Assembly (NCBI GenBank): GCA_937900045.1
Contig: CALCEB010000128.1
Span: forward strand, 1-6,798
DNA length: 6,798 nt
Source: an uncultured Acidobacteriota bacterium
Lineage (GTDB): Bacteria; Acidobacteriota; Terriglobia; UBA7540
Reading direction: 5' to 3'
Shown piece after piece: positions 1 through 6,084 of this stretch (position 1 is the first letter of the stretch; each line of letters opens with the position of its first letter). The notes under the pieces are model-generated. The model worked only from the letters and a program-made list of their open reading frames with translations. It searched no databases and had not been told where the DNA came from. A program made the translations under genes and the position numbers.

Positions 1-833
1 GCCACATCCGGGTGCTCCGGCCCCAACGCCTTTTCGTCAATCGCCAAAGCCCGCTGGTAGAGTGGCTCCGCCTCGGCGTACTTGCCTTGGTGGTAGTAGA
101 GCACCGCCAAGTTGTTGAGGTCTCTCGCCACATCCGGGTGCTCCGGCCCCAACGCTTTTTCGTCAATCTCCAAAGCCCACTTGGCGAGTGGCTCTGCCTC
201 GGCGTACTTGCCTTGGCGCTCGTAGAGCACCGCCAAGTTGTTGAGATCTGCCGCCACATTCGGGTGCTCGGGGCCCAACGCCTTCTCGTCAATCGCCAAA
301 GCCCGCTGGAAGAGTGGCACCGCCTCGGCGTACTTGCCTTGGTGTTCGTAGAGCGCCGCCAAGTTGTTGAGGTTTGACGCCACTTGCGGGTGCTCCGGCC
401 CCAACGCCTTCTCGTCAATTGCCAAAGCCCGCTGGTAGAGCCGCTCCGCCTCGGCGTACTTGCCTTGGTGGTCGTAGAGCAGCGCTAAGTTGTTGAGGTC
501 TCTCGCCAGTTCCGGGTGCTCCGGCCCCAACGCCTTCTCGTCAATTGCCAAAGCCCGCTGGTAGAGCCGCTCCGCCTCGGCGTACTTGCCTTGGTGGTCG
601 TAAAGCACCGCCAAGTTGTAAAGGACTCTCGCCACATTGGGGTGCTCTGGTCCCAACGCCTTCTCGTCAATCGCCAAGGCCCGCTGGTAGAGTGACTCCG
701 CCTCGATGTACTTGCCTTGGTGTTCGTAGAGCGCCGCCAGGTTGTTGAGGTCTGTCGCCACTCTTGGGTGTTTCGGCCCAAGCGCCTTTTCGTCAATCGC
801 CAAAGCCCGCTTGTAGAGCGGCTCCGCCTCGCT
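1..833. repeat. Tandem 126-bp coding repeats of the TPR array
   Basis: Direct repeats with an exact 126-bp period (42 codons). Unit boundaries by the protein register are 833-708, 707-582, 581-456, 455-330, 329-204, 203-78 and a partial unit 77-1. The landmark GTTGTTGAGG recurs at 112, 238, 364, 490 and 742, with a variant at 616. Similarity is very high at the DNA level, including synonymous positions: bases 387-476 and 513-602 are identical over 90 bp. This points to recent duplication or gene conversion rather than only protein-level selection. The period is a codon multiple, so copy-number change would keep the frame. Confidence 0.93.
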
Positions 834-1619
834 ATATTTAGCTTCGGCATCGAGCACGACTCCAAGAAAATTCAGCACTAGCGGGTCATTGCTGTGAATG
901 GCATTGGCTTTTCGCAGGGCAGATTCAGACGCCGGATAGTGACCCTGTCCATATTCTGCTGCGGCCAATGAGTCGTATTTACCGACCAAGTCGTTTTCGG
1001 AGGAACTGATTGAGTGTTGAATGTCGGCGCTCGCCTCCTGATATTGGCGCGCGTACAGAGCCGCCAAGCCTTTCTGGTACGGCGCTTGAACGTTTTTGCT
1101 CCACGCGGTGATAGCTAATTCGAGTTGTTCAGCGGTGAAGCCCAACTCCCTGGCCTGGTCAGCCAGGAAATGATCGGCCTCTGGTTGCGAGGTCGAGTTC
1201 GGACCGATCTGAGACGTAACCCCCTGAACTATTTTCTGAATGAGCTGCTGGTTGGACAACAGGCCTCGATCGCCCTTCCGGGCCACGACGATTTTCATCG
1301 GCTCGACATTGCTTCTGGGAATGTACGTCCTGCCGCTTGCTCCTACAAACGGGTCGACGACCACCCAATCCTTGACCCGAAAGAGGATGGGATCTCCCGG
1401 TTCGAGCTGGGAGGGCAAGGGAATGGTGAACTCGCCGGAGTCCGAGGACAGCGTCCCGCCCACGTTGGTTACACGCACCCCAACGTGCGCAACTGGCCTG
1501 CCATCCGTCCTCTCGACGACTCCCTTGATGTCCTGAGTGCCGGGTATCATCCCGTTCGCGGGCACGAACGCCAGTAGGGCGTAAATACCAATTGCAGGCC
1601 ATGTTCGTCTGCACACCAT
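1..1619 (-). CDS. Exported TPR-repeat protein (kinesin light chain/nephrocystin-like repeats), 3' end off the left edge
   Basis: Open reading frame of 539 codons reading left from an ATG at 1619, with no stop before the window edge, so the C-terminus is missing. The ATG is the first possible start after an in-frame TGA ten codons upstream; I see no strong ribosome binding site. Residues 1-23 look like a signal peptide (RR, then a hydrophobic stretch ending near PANG). Residues about 30-110 resemble a carboxypeptidase-regulatory-like beta-sandwich (IKGVVERTDGRPVAHVGVRV, then DSGEFTIPLP). Residues about 145-260 form a helical linker with less regular TPR-like helices (APYQKGLAALYARQYQEAS). From residue 263 come 42-residue TPR units of the pattern EAEPLYQRALAIDEKALGPE-HP-V-LNNLA-LY-HQGKY: six complete and one partial. 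Such repeats form protein-binding superhelices; the partner and any C-terminal effector domain are unknown. The likely location is periplasm or cell surface. It is separated from prfB by 216 bp, so is probably transcribed separately. Confidence 0.88.
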   Translation of the reverse strand, partial: MVCRRTWPAIGIYALLAFVPANGMIPGTQDIKGVVERTDGRPVAHVGVRVTNVGGTLSSDSGEFTIPLPSQLEPGDPILFRVKDWVVVDPFVGASGRTYIPRSNVEPMKIVVARKGDRGLLSNQQLIQKIVQGVTSQIGPNSTSQPEADHFLADQARELGFTAEQLELAITAWSKNVQAPYQKGLAALYARQYQEASADIQHSISSSENDLVGKYDSLAAAEYGQGHYPASESALRKANAIHSNDPLVLNFLGVVLDAEAKYSEAEPLYKRALAIDEKALGPKHPRVATDLNNLAALYEHQGKYIEAESLYQRALAIDEKALGPEHPNVARVLYNLAVLYDHQGKYAEAERLYQRALAIDEKALGPEHPELARDLNNLALLYDHQGKYAEAERLYQRALAIDEKALGPEHPQVASNLNNLAALYEHQGKYAEAVPLFQRALAIDEKALGPEHPNVAADLNNLAVLYERQGKYAEAEPLAKWALEIDEKALGPEHPDVARDLNNLAVLYYHQGKYAEAEPLYQRALAIDEKALGPEHPDV

Positions 1620-1810
1620 AGAGCTAACCCGCCTGCTGGACCTTGTTACTCACAGCTCCGAATAGAAGGGACCGGAAGCGCGTTGTGGGGTCTGCTAAGT
1701 CATCTTGTCTTGTTGCGCTTTTGCCTGCGGCGACAGACTCGTCTTGGCGCGACATCGAACAATTCTACAAGCCCCAGCCTCACAAAGCACCTCCGCACCT
1801 CCCACGGACG

Positions 1811-1834
1811 GCTACGGCGGGGTACCGCCGAAGC
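1811..1834 (-). terminator. GC-rich hairpin directly after the prfB stop codon
   Basis: GCTACGGCGG and CCGCCGAAGC form a 10-bp stem with one A-A mismatch around the loop GGTA, one base past the TAA of prfB. No T-run follows it in the direction of transcription, so it does not match a standard intrinsic terminator. It may instead protect the mRNA 3' end, or act with Rho. Confidence 0.35.
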
Positions 1835-1835
1835 C

Positions 1836-2940
1836 TTACGAAGACGCCCCGTTCCGGCGCGAGAGCAGAAACGCCTTGATGAAGGGTTCGATGTCTCCGT
1901 CAAGGACGCGCGAAGCGTCGCCCACTTCCACTTTGGTGCGATGATCTTTCACCAGACGGTAAGGATGGAGAACGTAGGAGCGCACTTGATTGCCGAAAGC
2001 GATTTCTCCCTTCGAGTCCTCCAGCTTCTTCGATTCCTCCCGGCGCTTTTCAAGTTCCAGTTCATAAAGCTTCGACCGGAGGATCTTCATGGCCATTTCC
2101 CGGTTGCGATGTTGCGACCGCTCGTTCTGGCACTGGGCCACTGTATTGGTGGGAAGGTGAGTGAGGCGCACGGCGGAATCCGTGGTGTTCACGTGCTGGC
2201 CTCCCGCGCCGGTTGAACGGTAGGTTTCCACTTTGAGGTCCTCGGGTTTGATTTCGATCTCGATGCTGTCGTCGATTTCCGGACTGACGAAGACCGAAGC
2301 GAAGGAAGTGTGGCGGCGCTTGGCCGAATCGAATGGAGAAATGCGCACCAGCCGGTGCACACCGATCTCTGAGGTGAGCAGGCCGTAGGAGTAGTGTCCG
2401 GTCACGGTGAACGTCGCCGATTTCAGGCCCGCTTCCTCGCCCGATTGGTAATCGACTACCGCAAACTTGAAGCCCCGGCGCTCCGCCCAGCGTTTATACA
2501 TTCTGAGCAGCATCTCCGCCCAATCCTGCGATTCCACGCCTCCAGCGCCGGGATGAAGGGTGACGATGGCATTCAGGCGGTCGTTTTCGCCAGAAAGCAG
2601 CGAGGCCGTTTCCAGTTGATCCAGGTTCGAGCGAAAGGTTTCTAATTCGCCCTGCAGCTCAGCCGTGACGTCCTCACCTTCGCGCGCCAGTTCGAAGTAT
2701 GCGTCGAGATCGGCGAGTTTGCCTTGCAGTTGGTGGTCGGTCTCAACGGTCTCTTCCAGGCGTTTGCGGTTGGACAGAATCTTCTGTGAGGCTTCGGGAT
2801 TGTCCCAGAATTTGGGCTCCCCGATCTGTTTCTCCAGTTCTTCGATCTCGCGGCGATGGGCGGGCGCGTCAAAGATAACTCCGCAAGTCAGATGCGCGCT
2901 GCTTCAGCGCGGTATACTCCCGTTCCAGTTCTTCAATCAT
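1836..2940 (-). CDS. prfB: Peptide chain release factor 2 (RF2), expressed by programmed +1 frameshift
   Basis: RF2 recognises UGA and UAA stop codons in the ribosomal A site and triggers hydrolysis of the finished peptide. Translation starts at ATG 2940, with GAGGA seven bases upstream. It reads 23 codons ending in SYL, then meets an in-frame TGA (2871-2869). Skipping one base (CTT T GAC) continues into a frame that runs to the TAA at 1836-1838, giving 367 residues; E. coli RF2 has 365. The helical N-terminal domain (EELEKQIGEPKFWDNPEAS and following) is followed by the stop-recognition tripeptide SPF at residues 201-203 and the catalytic GGQ at 246-248 (GAGGQHVN). The glutamine is the usual PrmC methylation target. 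A serine sits where E. coli K-12 has Thr246; Ala or Ser is the commoner, more active state. A simple ORF caller would report only a truncated protein from about 2537. The gene is co-directional with lnt, with hicBA in between. Confidence 0.97.
2868..2883 (-). promoter_or_regulatory. prfB programmed +1 frameshift site
   Basis: In mRNA sense the site reads CGGAGTTATCTTTGAC. The slippery CTT codon (2874-2872) precedes the in-frame TGA (2871-2869) and a following C, the conserved CTT-TGA-C signal of RF2 genes. A Shine-Dalgarno-like GGAG lies at the spacing seen in E. coli (AGG GGG TAT CTT TGA C), although its match to anti-SD is shorter. When RF2 is scarce the ribosome pauses at TGA and shifts +1, making more RF2. 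This is established for the family and is read here from the sequence. Confidence 0.95.
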
Positions 2941-2947
2941 GTTGGTT

Positions 2948-2952
2948 TCCTC
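2948..2952 (-). promoter_or_regulatory. prfB ribosome binding site
   Basis: GAGGA lies seven bases before the ATG at 2940. It fixes the start upstream of the frameshift site. Its first base is also the last base of an inverted repeat (2952-2975), so its accessibility could depend on that structure. Confidence 0.8.
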
Positions 2953-2975
2953 GATTATCTAGTCAGGGATAATCG
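2952..2975. promoter_or_regulatory. Perfect 8-bp inverted repeat in the prfB leader
   Basis: CGATTATC (2952-2959) and GATAATCG (2968-2975) are perfect reverse complements separated by 8 bases. In mRNA this would be a hairpin whose 3' arm abuts the prfB Shine-Dalgarno; as DNA it could be a repressor dyad. The stem is AT-rich, so the RNA fold would be only moderately stable. No known motif is recognised. Confidence 0.5.
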
Positions 2976-2982
2976 CCGCCAT
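2959..2982 (-). CDS. Possible seven-codon leader ORF upstream of prfB
   Basis: ATG at 2982 reads MAAIIPD and stops at TAG (2961-2959). AGGAAGG sits immediately before the ATG, which is closer than an ideal ribosome binding site. The ORF covers one arm of the inverted repeat at 2952-2975 and stops in its loop, so a translating ribosome would open the hairpin. The stop is TAG, read by RF1 and not RF2, which argues against a simple RF2-sensing role. So short an ORF can easily arise by chance. Confidence 0.2.
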   Translation of the reverse strand: MAAIIPD

Positions 2983-3066
2983 CCTTCCTGTGATTAACCG
3001 CGGACCTTTTCCCTCGTAACCGGCCCCGGCCAGAAAACACTAACCGTTGCTACGATCAGCTACTGC

Positions 3067-3289
3067 TCATGCCTTTAGGAAATCCTCAACGTTGATGCTG
3101 GCTTCGCGGAGGATGGCGCAGAGTGCCCTCTGCCATTTCACGCGCATGGTGAGGAAGTGTAAGCTTAAGGCCCGTGACCGTGTGCCGCCAAACTTCGTGG
3201 CTGCCTGGACCGGGGCGGTCAAACGCGTAACCCAGTGCCCGTAGCCGACGTGCCACTTCACGATACCTGAATCCCGCGAGGCGGCCCAT
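3067..3289 (-). pseudogene. hicA: HicA-type mRNA interferase toxin, frameshifted near the C-terminus
   Basis: ATG at 3289 opens nine bases after the hicB stop, with AAGG just before it. The product begins MGRLAGFRYREVARRLRALG and contains GPGSHEVWRH, the region of the HicA family's catalytic histidine (His31). HicA proteins are small dsRBD-fold RNases that cleave mRNA and are blocked by HicB. The annotated frame ends early at 3086 after an unlikely tail (HPPRSQHQR; 67 residues). The expected C-terminal helix, AILREASINVEDFLKA, continues in another frame from about 3117 to the TGA at 3067-3069. Loss of two bases (GC) near 3116-3119 would explain this, since restoring them gives the family-like GTLRAILRE. 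I read it as an inactivated or weakened toxin; a sequencing or assembly error is the main alternative. hicB precedes hicA here, the reverse of E. coli hicAB. Confidence 0.75.
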
Positions 3290-3298
3290 TCGAACCTT

Positions 3299-3595
3299 TC
3301 AGCGGATTCCTACGGGCACGAGAAGATCAAAATCTTTCCGCACTGCTTTGTTAAGGGCCGAAGGCGGGGGGTCGCCGTGTTCAAGGCAGGATTCCACAAT
3401 TCTTCGAGTAAGTCCTTGAGCGATTTCGACAGCCTCCACAACGCTACGGCCCTCCGCTACCAAGCCCGGAACGTCCGGGCTGGTTGCAATGTAGCAACCT
3501 TCCTTCAATGCCTCAATGTGCAGGTGGATGGCGGCCTCATCCACTTCTGCCATTCTGTGCTGGTGTCGCGGGGATCGAATACGCTTTGGCTCCAT
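3299..3595 (-). CDS. hicB: HicB-family antitoxin
   Basis: A 98-residue protein starting at ATG 3595, with a strong AAGGAG nine bases upstream supporting this start over the internal Met15. Residues about 21-78 carry the HicB partial RNase-H-like fold: IHLHIEALKEGCYIATSPDV, PGLVAEGRSVVEAVEIAQGL, then RRIVESCLEHGDPPP. HicB binds and neutralises the neighbouring HicA toxin. The tail after residue 80 is only about 18 residues, with no visible helix-turn-helix or ribbon-helix-helix, so this is the short HicB type and its ability to autoregulate is unclear. It is intact and lies directly before hicA, in the order typical of many short-HicB modules. The pair is wedged between lnt and prfB, which suggests acquisition by transfer. 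Confidence 0.88.
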   Translation of the reverse strand: MEPKRIRSPRHQHRMAEVDEAAIHLHIEALKEGCYIATSPDVPGLVAEGRSVVEAVEIAQGLTRRIVESCLEHGDPPPSALNKAVRKDFDLLVPVGIR

Positions 3596-3604
3596 AGGAC
3601 ATCA

Positions 3605-3610
3605 CTCCTT
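3605..3610 (-). promoter_or_regulatory. hicB ribosome binding site
   Basis: AAGGAG, the best Shine-Dalgarno match in the window, ends nine bases before the ATG at 3595 and supports that start. Confidence 0.8.
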
Positions 3611-3623
3611 GTTTACTGCGCCG

Positions 3624-3659
3624 ATTCTACCACAAGCAGCTAGGTCACAGTGGTAAGAA
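3624..3659 (-). promoter_or_regulatory. Candidate hicBA promoter and operator
   Basis: TAGAAT (3629-3624 in mRNA sense) is a plausible -10 box 28 bp before the hicB start codon; no good -35 is seen. It overlaps one arm of an imperfect dyad: TTCTACCAC (3625-3633) pairs with GTGGTAAGAA (3650-3659) if one A is bulged. Toxin-antitoxin modules are commonly repressed by their own complex at dyads over the promoter, so this is a reasonable operator candidate. The promoter would let the module be transcribed independently of lnt. Confidence 0.35.
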
Positions 3660-3687
3660 CATCCCGAAAGGACTGCCTTATCCGTAG

Positions 3688-5247
3688 CTACCCCCTTTGA
3701 GTCTTGAAGAAACTCGCCGCCACCATCAGGCCGGTGACCACCACGCACGTCCACGCGAATACGTCGCCGTGACGGTTGTAAAAGGTGCGCCCAGAAATGT
3801 AACTAAACCGGCCCGTAAGCGCCGTTCGCTGATGCTCCGGGAGACGCTGGGTGATGCGCCCGTAAGGGTCAATCACCACGGTGATGCCGTCGTTCGTACT
3901 TCGCAGGATGTAGCGGCGATTCTCGATGGCCCGCATTTCCACCATTTCGAGGTGCTGGAAGCGCGCCGCGGAATCGCCGTACCAGGCATCGTCGGAGATA
4001 TTCACCAGCGCACTCGCCCCGGGGGGCGTCAGGCGCCGCACGAGCTGAGGAAAAATCGACTCATAACATATAAATATGCCTATTTTATCATGATTTAATC
4101 GTGTAAAACCGTAATTGCGGCCCGGAACAAAATCTCCCGCTTGGCTGGTGATCTTTCCGGCGATGCCCTTCAACCATGAAGGTGTGTATTCCCCGAAGGG
4201 TACCAGATGAATTTTATCATACCGGAAAATCTGGTTTCCGGAGGAGTTCACTACGTCGGCGCTCTCGCGAGGGACACTCTCGCCGGGACCGTCAAAGTTG
4301 ACGGCCCCGACAATGGCATCGCCGTGGGCTTGCGCGGCCATTTGCTGAATCGCCGAGCGGAAAACCGGGTCGCGGTTGTAAAAAAACGGGGCGGAATTCT
4401 CCGGCCAAATGATAAGCGGAGGCCCGGCCTGGGCGGAACCGGAAGCGGGGAGCGCCGCCAGGCTCAGCCGGACGAGATTCTCAAGGTTCGTGGGATCGCG
4501 CCAAGGCGCCCAGGCGGCGAGATCTGCATCATCCAGCGGGACGTTCGGTTGCAACAGCACAGCCACTTCCTGACCTTGTGGCATGGACGGAGGCGCAAGC
4601 AAATAGTTTGCCGCGAATAGGGCAATGAACCAAAAGGCAAGCGCGTAGCGGCAGCTCCCGGCGCGTGAATTCTGCATGAACCAGATCAAGAATGCGCTGG
4701 TGGCGACGGCAAGAAAAGAAAGCCCGTAAACCGCAGTGACGGAGGCGATCTGCCGTAGGCCATCGGGCTTGATGGCGTAGCCCAGAAGATTCCAGGGAAA
4801 CCCCTTGATGAAGTAATAGGTGCGCGCAAGCTCCAGCGAGACCCAAAGGAATGGCGCCAATGCCAGGGCGAGACCCGCCGAACGTCTCGAGACCCAGGCT
4901 ATGGCCAGTGCGAAGATGCCATAGAAACTGGAAAACACGAGCAGAAAGGCGGCCATGGCCAAAACCGCCAAGGCAAACGTCATGTTCCCGTAGCCCACCA
5001 TGACGGTAACGAACCAGTAGAGGCTTAGTGACAGGAAAATTACACCCGTCAGCGCGCCGTAAAGGTAAGCCCGGAGCAGCCGGTTCTCGCCTAGAGCGGC
5101 GATCAGCAGGGGGGTCACGGCTACCCAGACCAGGAAGTGCAAATTGAAGCGTGGGAAGCAAAAGGCCAACATGATGCCACTGATGGTGCTCGCTCCTGTG
5201 CGAACGCCTGGCAGCTTGAGGTAGGTTTGTAATCGGTTTAGTTGCAC
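3688..5247 (-). CDS. lnt: Apolipoprotein N-acyltransferase
   Basis: Adds the third acyl chain to the N-terminal cysteine of lipoproteins, the last step of lipoprotein maturation, in the inner membrane after Lgt and LspA. The 519-residue product is close to the family length (E. coli 512). Hydrophobic segments around residues 22-52, 60-82, 88-118, 125-143, 165-190 and 200-217, plus one near 495-512, fit the multi-pass membrane part. The periplasmic nitrilase-like (CN_hydrolase) domain spans about 225-480. The catalytic triad is visible: Glu283 in LIIWPENSAP, Lys345 in RYDKIHLVPFGEYTP and Cys394 in GIFICYESIFP. The start is a GTG at 5247; a TAG two codons upstream rules out a longer protein in this frame. 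No Shine-Dalgarno precedes the GTG. The codons around Cys394 and Lys345 are unusually AT-rich. Downstream lie hicBA and then prfB. Confidence 0.96.
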   Translation of the reverse strand: MQLNRLQTYLKLPGVRTGASTISGIMLAFCFPRFNLHFLVWVAVTPLLIAALGENRLLRAYLYGALTGVIFLSLSLYWFVTVMVGYGNMTFALAVLAMAAFLLVFSSFYGIFALAIAWVSRRSAGLALALAPFLWVSLELARTYYFIKGFPWNLLGYAIKPDGLRQIASVTAVYGLSFLAVATSAFLIWFMQNSRAGSCRYALAFWFIALFAANYLLAPPSMPQGQEVAVLLQPNVPLDDADLAAWAPWRDPTNLENLVRLSLAALPASGSAQAGPPLIIWPENSAPFFYNRDPVFRSAIQQMAAQAHGDAIVGAVNFDGPGESVPRESADVVNSSGNQIFRYDKIHLVPFGEYTPSWLKGIAGKITSQAGDFVPGRNYGFTRLNHDKIGIFICYESIFPQLVRRLTPPGASALVNISDDAWYGDSAARFQHLEMVEMRAIENRRYILRSTNDGITVVIDPYGRITQRLPEHQRTALTGRFSYISGRTFYNRHGDVFAWTCVVVTGLMVAASFFKTQRG

Positions 5248-5259
5248 GTTCTAAGCCAA

Positions 5260-5265
5260 ATTTTA
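5260..5265 (-). promoter_or_regulatory. lnt promoter, extended -10 close to the start codon
   Basis: TAAAAT, preceded by TGC, forms a good extended -10 (TGCTAAAAT); the -35 region is poor. Only 12 bases separate the hexamer from the GTG, so transcription should begin about 5 bases before the start codon. That predicts a nearly leaderless lnt mRNA, consistent with the missing Shine-Dalgarno. Confidence 0.45.
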
Positions 5266-6084
5266 GCACAAGCCACTGAATCCAAGTGACTTATGTCATT
5301 ATTGCTCACTTTGATGAGTTCGATAACGGGCTCCAGCCACATTGAGATCAAAAAGACAATTCGAGACCGGTATCCTTAACCAACGGGTGTGATCTGCAGG
5401 CCAAAGACGCGGCAAACCACATTGAGAATTCCTTCCTCTCGCAAAGACGCCAAGGCGCAAAGCCCTCTATTCCCAGCCTGTGTACCCCACGCCCACCACC
5501 GCGGTATGTGATGCGCAAGGTGGCAAAAAATGGCAGACCCTTTGTTTTCTACAACATTCTAGCGTCGTTCCTTCAAATTGCAGTAGGTGCAGAGGCGGGT
5601 CTCGTGCCCACCCTTGGCGACCACCAGGGTCGTGTCCTTGGGCGAATACCGTGGCCGGCCCCATGGCGGCGGGTGGCGCCGCCCACCGGGAAATACACTG
5701 CCCCGCATGGTTAATTGCGCAAGCCATCGATCAACCTGAATCCAGGGGTACATTCGTGGCGCGAAGGGCCGCGATGCGAAGGGGCGTACTATCGAGTAAT
5801 ACAGTCATTGGCGTTGCGGAGTCAATCAGAAAATCGGCATATCCGCAAACATCAGGCGAGGGCAGGAGCAAAATGGCGGAAGGAGAAGGATGGGGTCGCC
5901 CAGCATGAATTTGCCCCGGTTGTAGCAGCAATGCCCCTACGGCCGGAAAAAGCAAAATGCGCGAACCCGCGGTTGAGGAGCCGCATCTTCCTCGACCTCC
6001 TCAAACATCTCAATGACAGATGTGAGAAAAATCGAAATCGCCGGTGAGGACACCGCCGCTCCAGAGGATCACGTGCTGACGACC
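5266..6084. other. About 800-bp stretch without a convincing gene
   Basis: Open frames exist on both strands, but none has a recognisable family, a good ribosome binding site and protein-like composition together. The stretch holds a copy of the sequence CCACATTGAGA at 5337-5347 and again at 5417-5427, an element related to the widespread GCAAAGACGCCAAGGCGCAAAG sequence at 5436-5462, and GC-rich segments near 5640-5700 and 5903-5945. It looks like intergenic DNA built from repeat remnants and possibly decayed genes. Confidence 0.5.
5436..5462. repeat. Interspersed repeat-like element (CAAAGACGCCAAGGCGCAAAG type)
   Basis: The segment CTCTCGCAAAGACGCC continuing to AAGGCGCAAAG consists of reiterated short blocks related to CGCAAAG/GCGC. 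Similar strings recur between genes in many environmental bacteria, from general recollection and not a search. A related piece, CCAAAGACGCGGCAAA, lies at 5401-5416. Its origin and function are unknown to me. Confidence 0.4.

Noticed and set aside
12..377. Plus-strand repeating ORF opposite the TPR array
   Set aside because: It is the antisense reading of the 126-bp TPR repeats; the periodic protein follows from the repeat period being a multiple of three.
1..833. CRISPR array or minisatellite as explanation of the periodic repeats
   Set aside because: The whole 126-bp unit is conserved and codes in one frame for TPR motifs; there are no unique spacers.
1836..2537. prfB taken as a 233-residue protein from a GTG at 2537
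   Set aside because: That GTG encodes Val135 of RF2. The conserved N-terminal domain continues upstream to the frameshift site and ATG 2940.
3067..3261. Alternative 64-residue minus-strand ORF over hicA
   Set aside because: Only its last 17 or so residues look like HicA; the rest is the wrong frame of the toxin gene. It marks the frameshift rather than a separate gene.
5559..5705. Minus-strand 48-residue ORF with RLCTYC and a positively charged end, resembling a small zinc-binding protein
   Set aside because: It has only one CxxC pair, no ribosome binding site before its ATG and no recognised family. The surrounding DNA looks repetitive.
5731..5955. Minus-strand 74-residue ORF with ADFLIDSATPMTVLLDST
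   Set aside because: At first glance PIN-like, but the spacing of acidic residues does not fit, and the rest is proline- and leucine-rich without a start signal.
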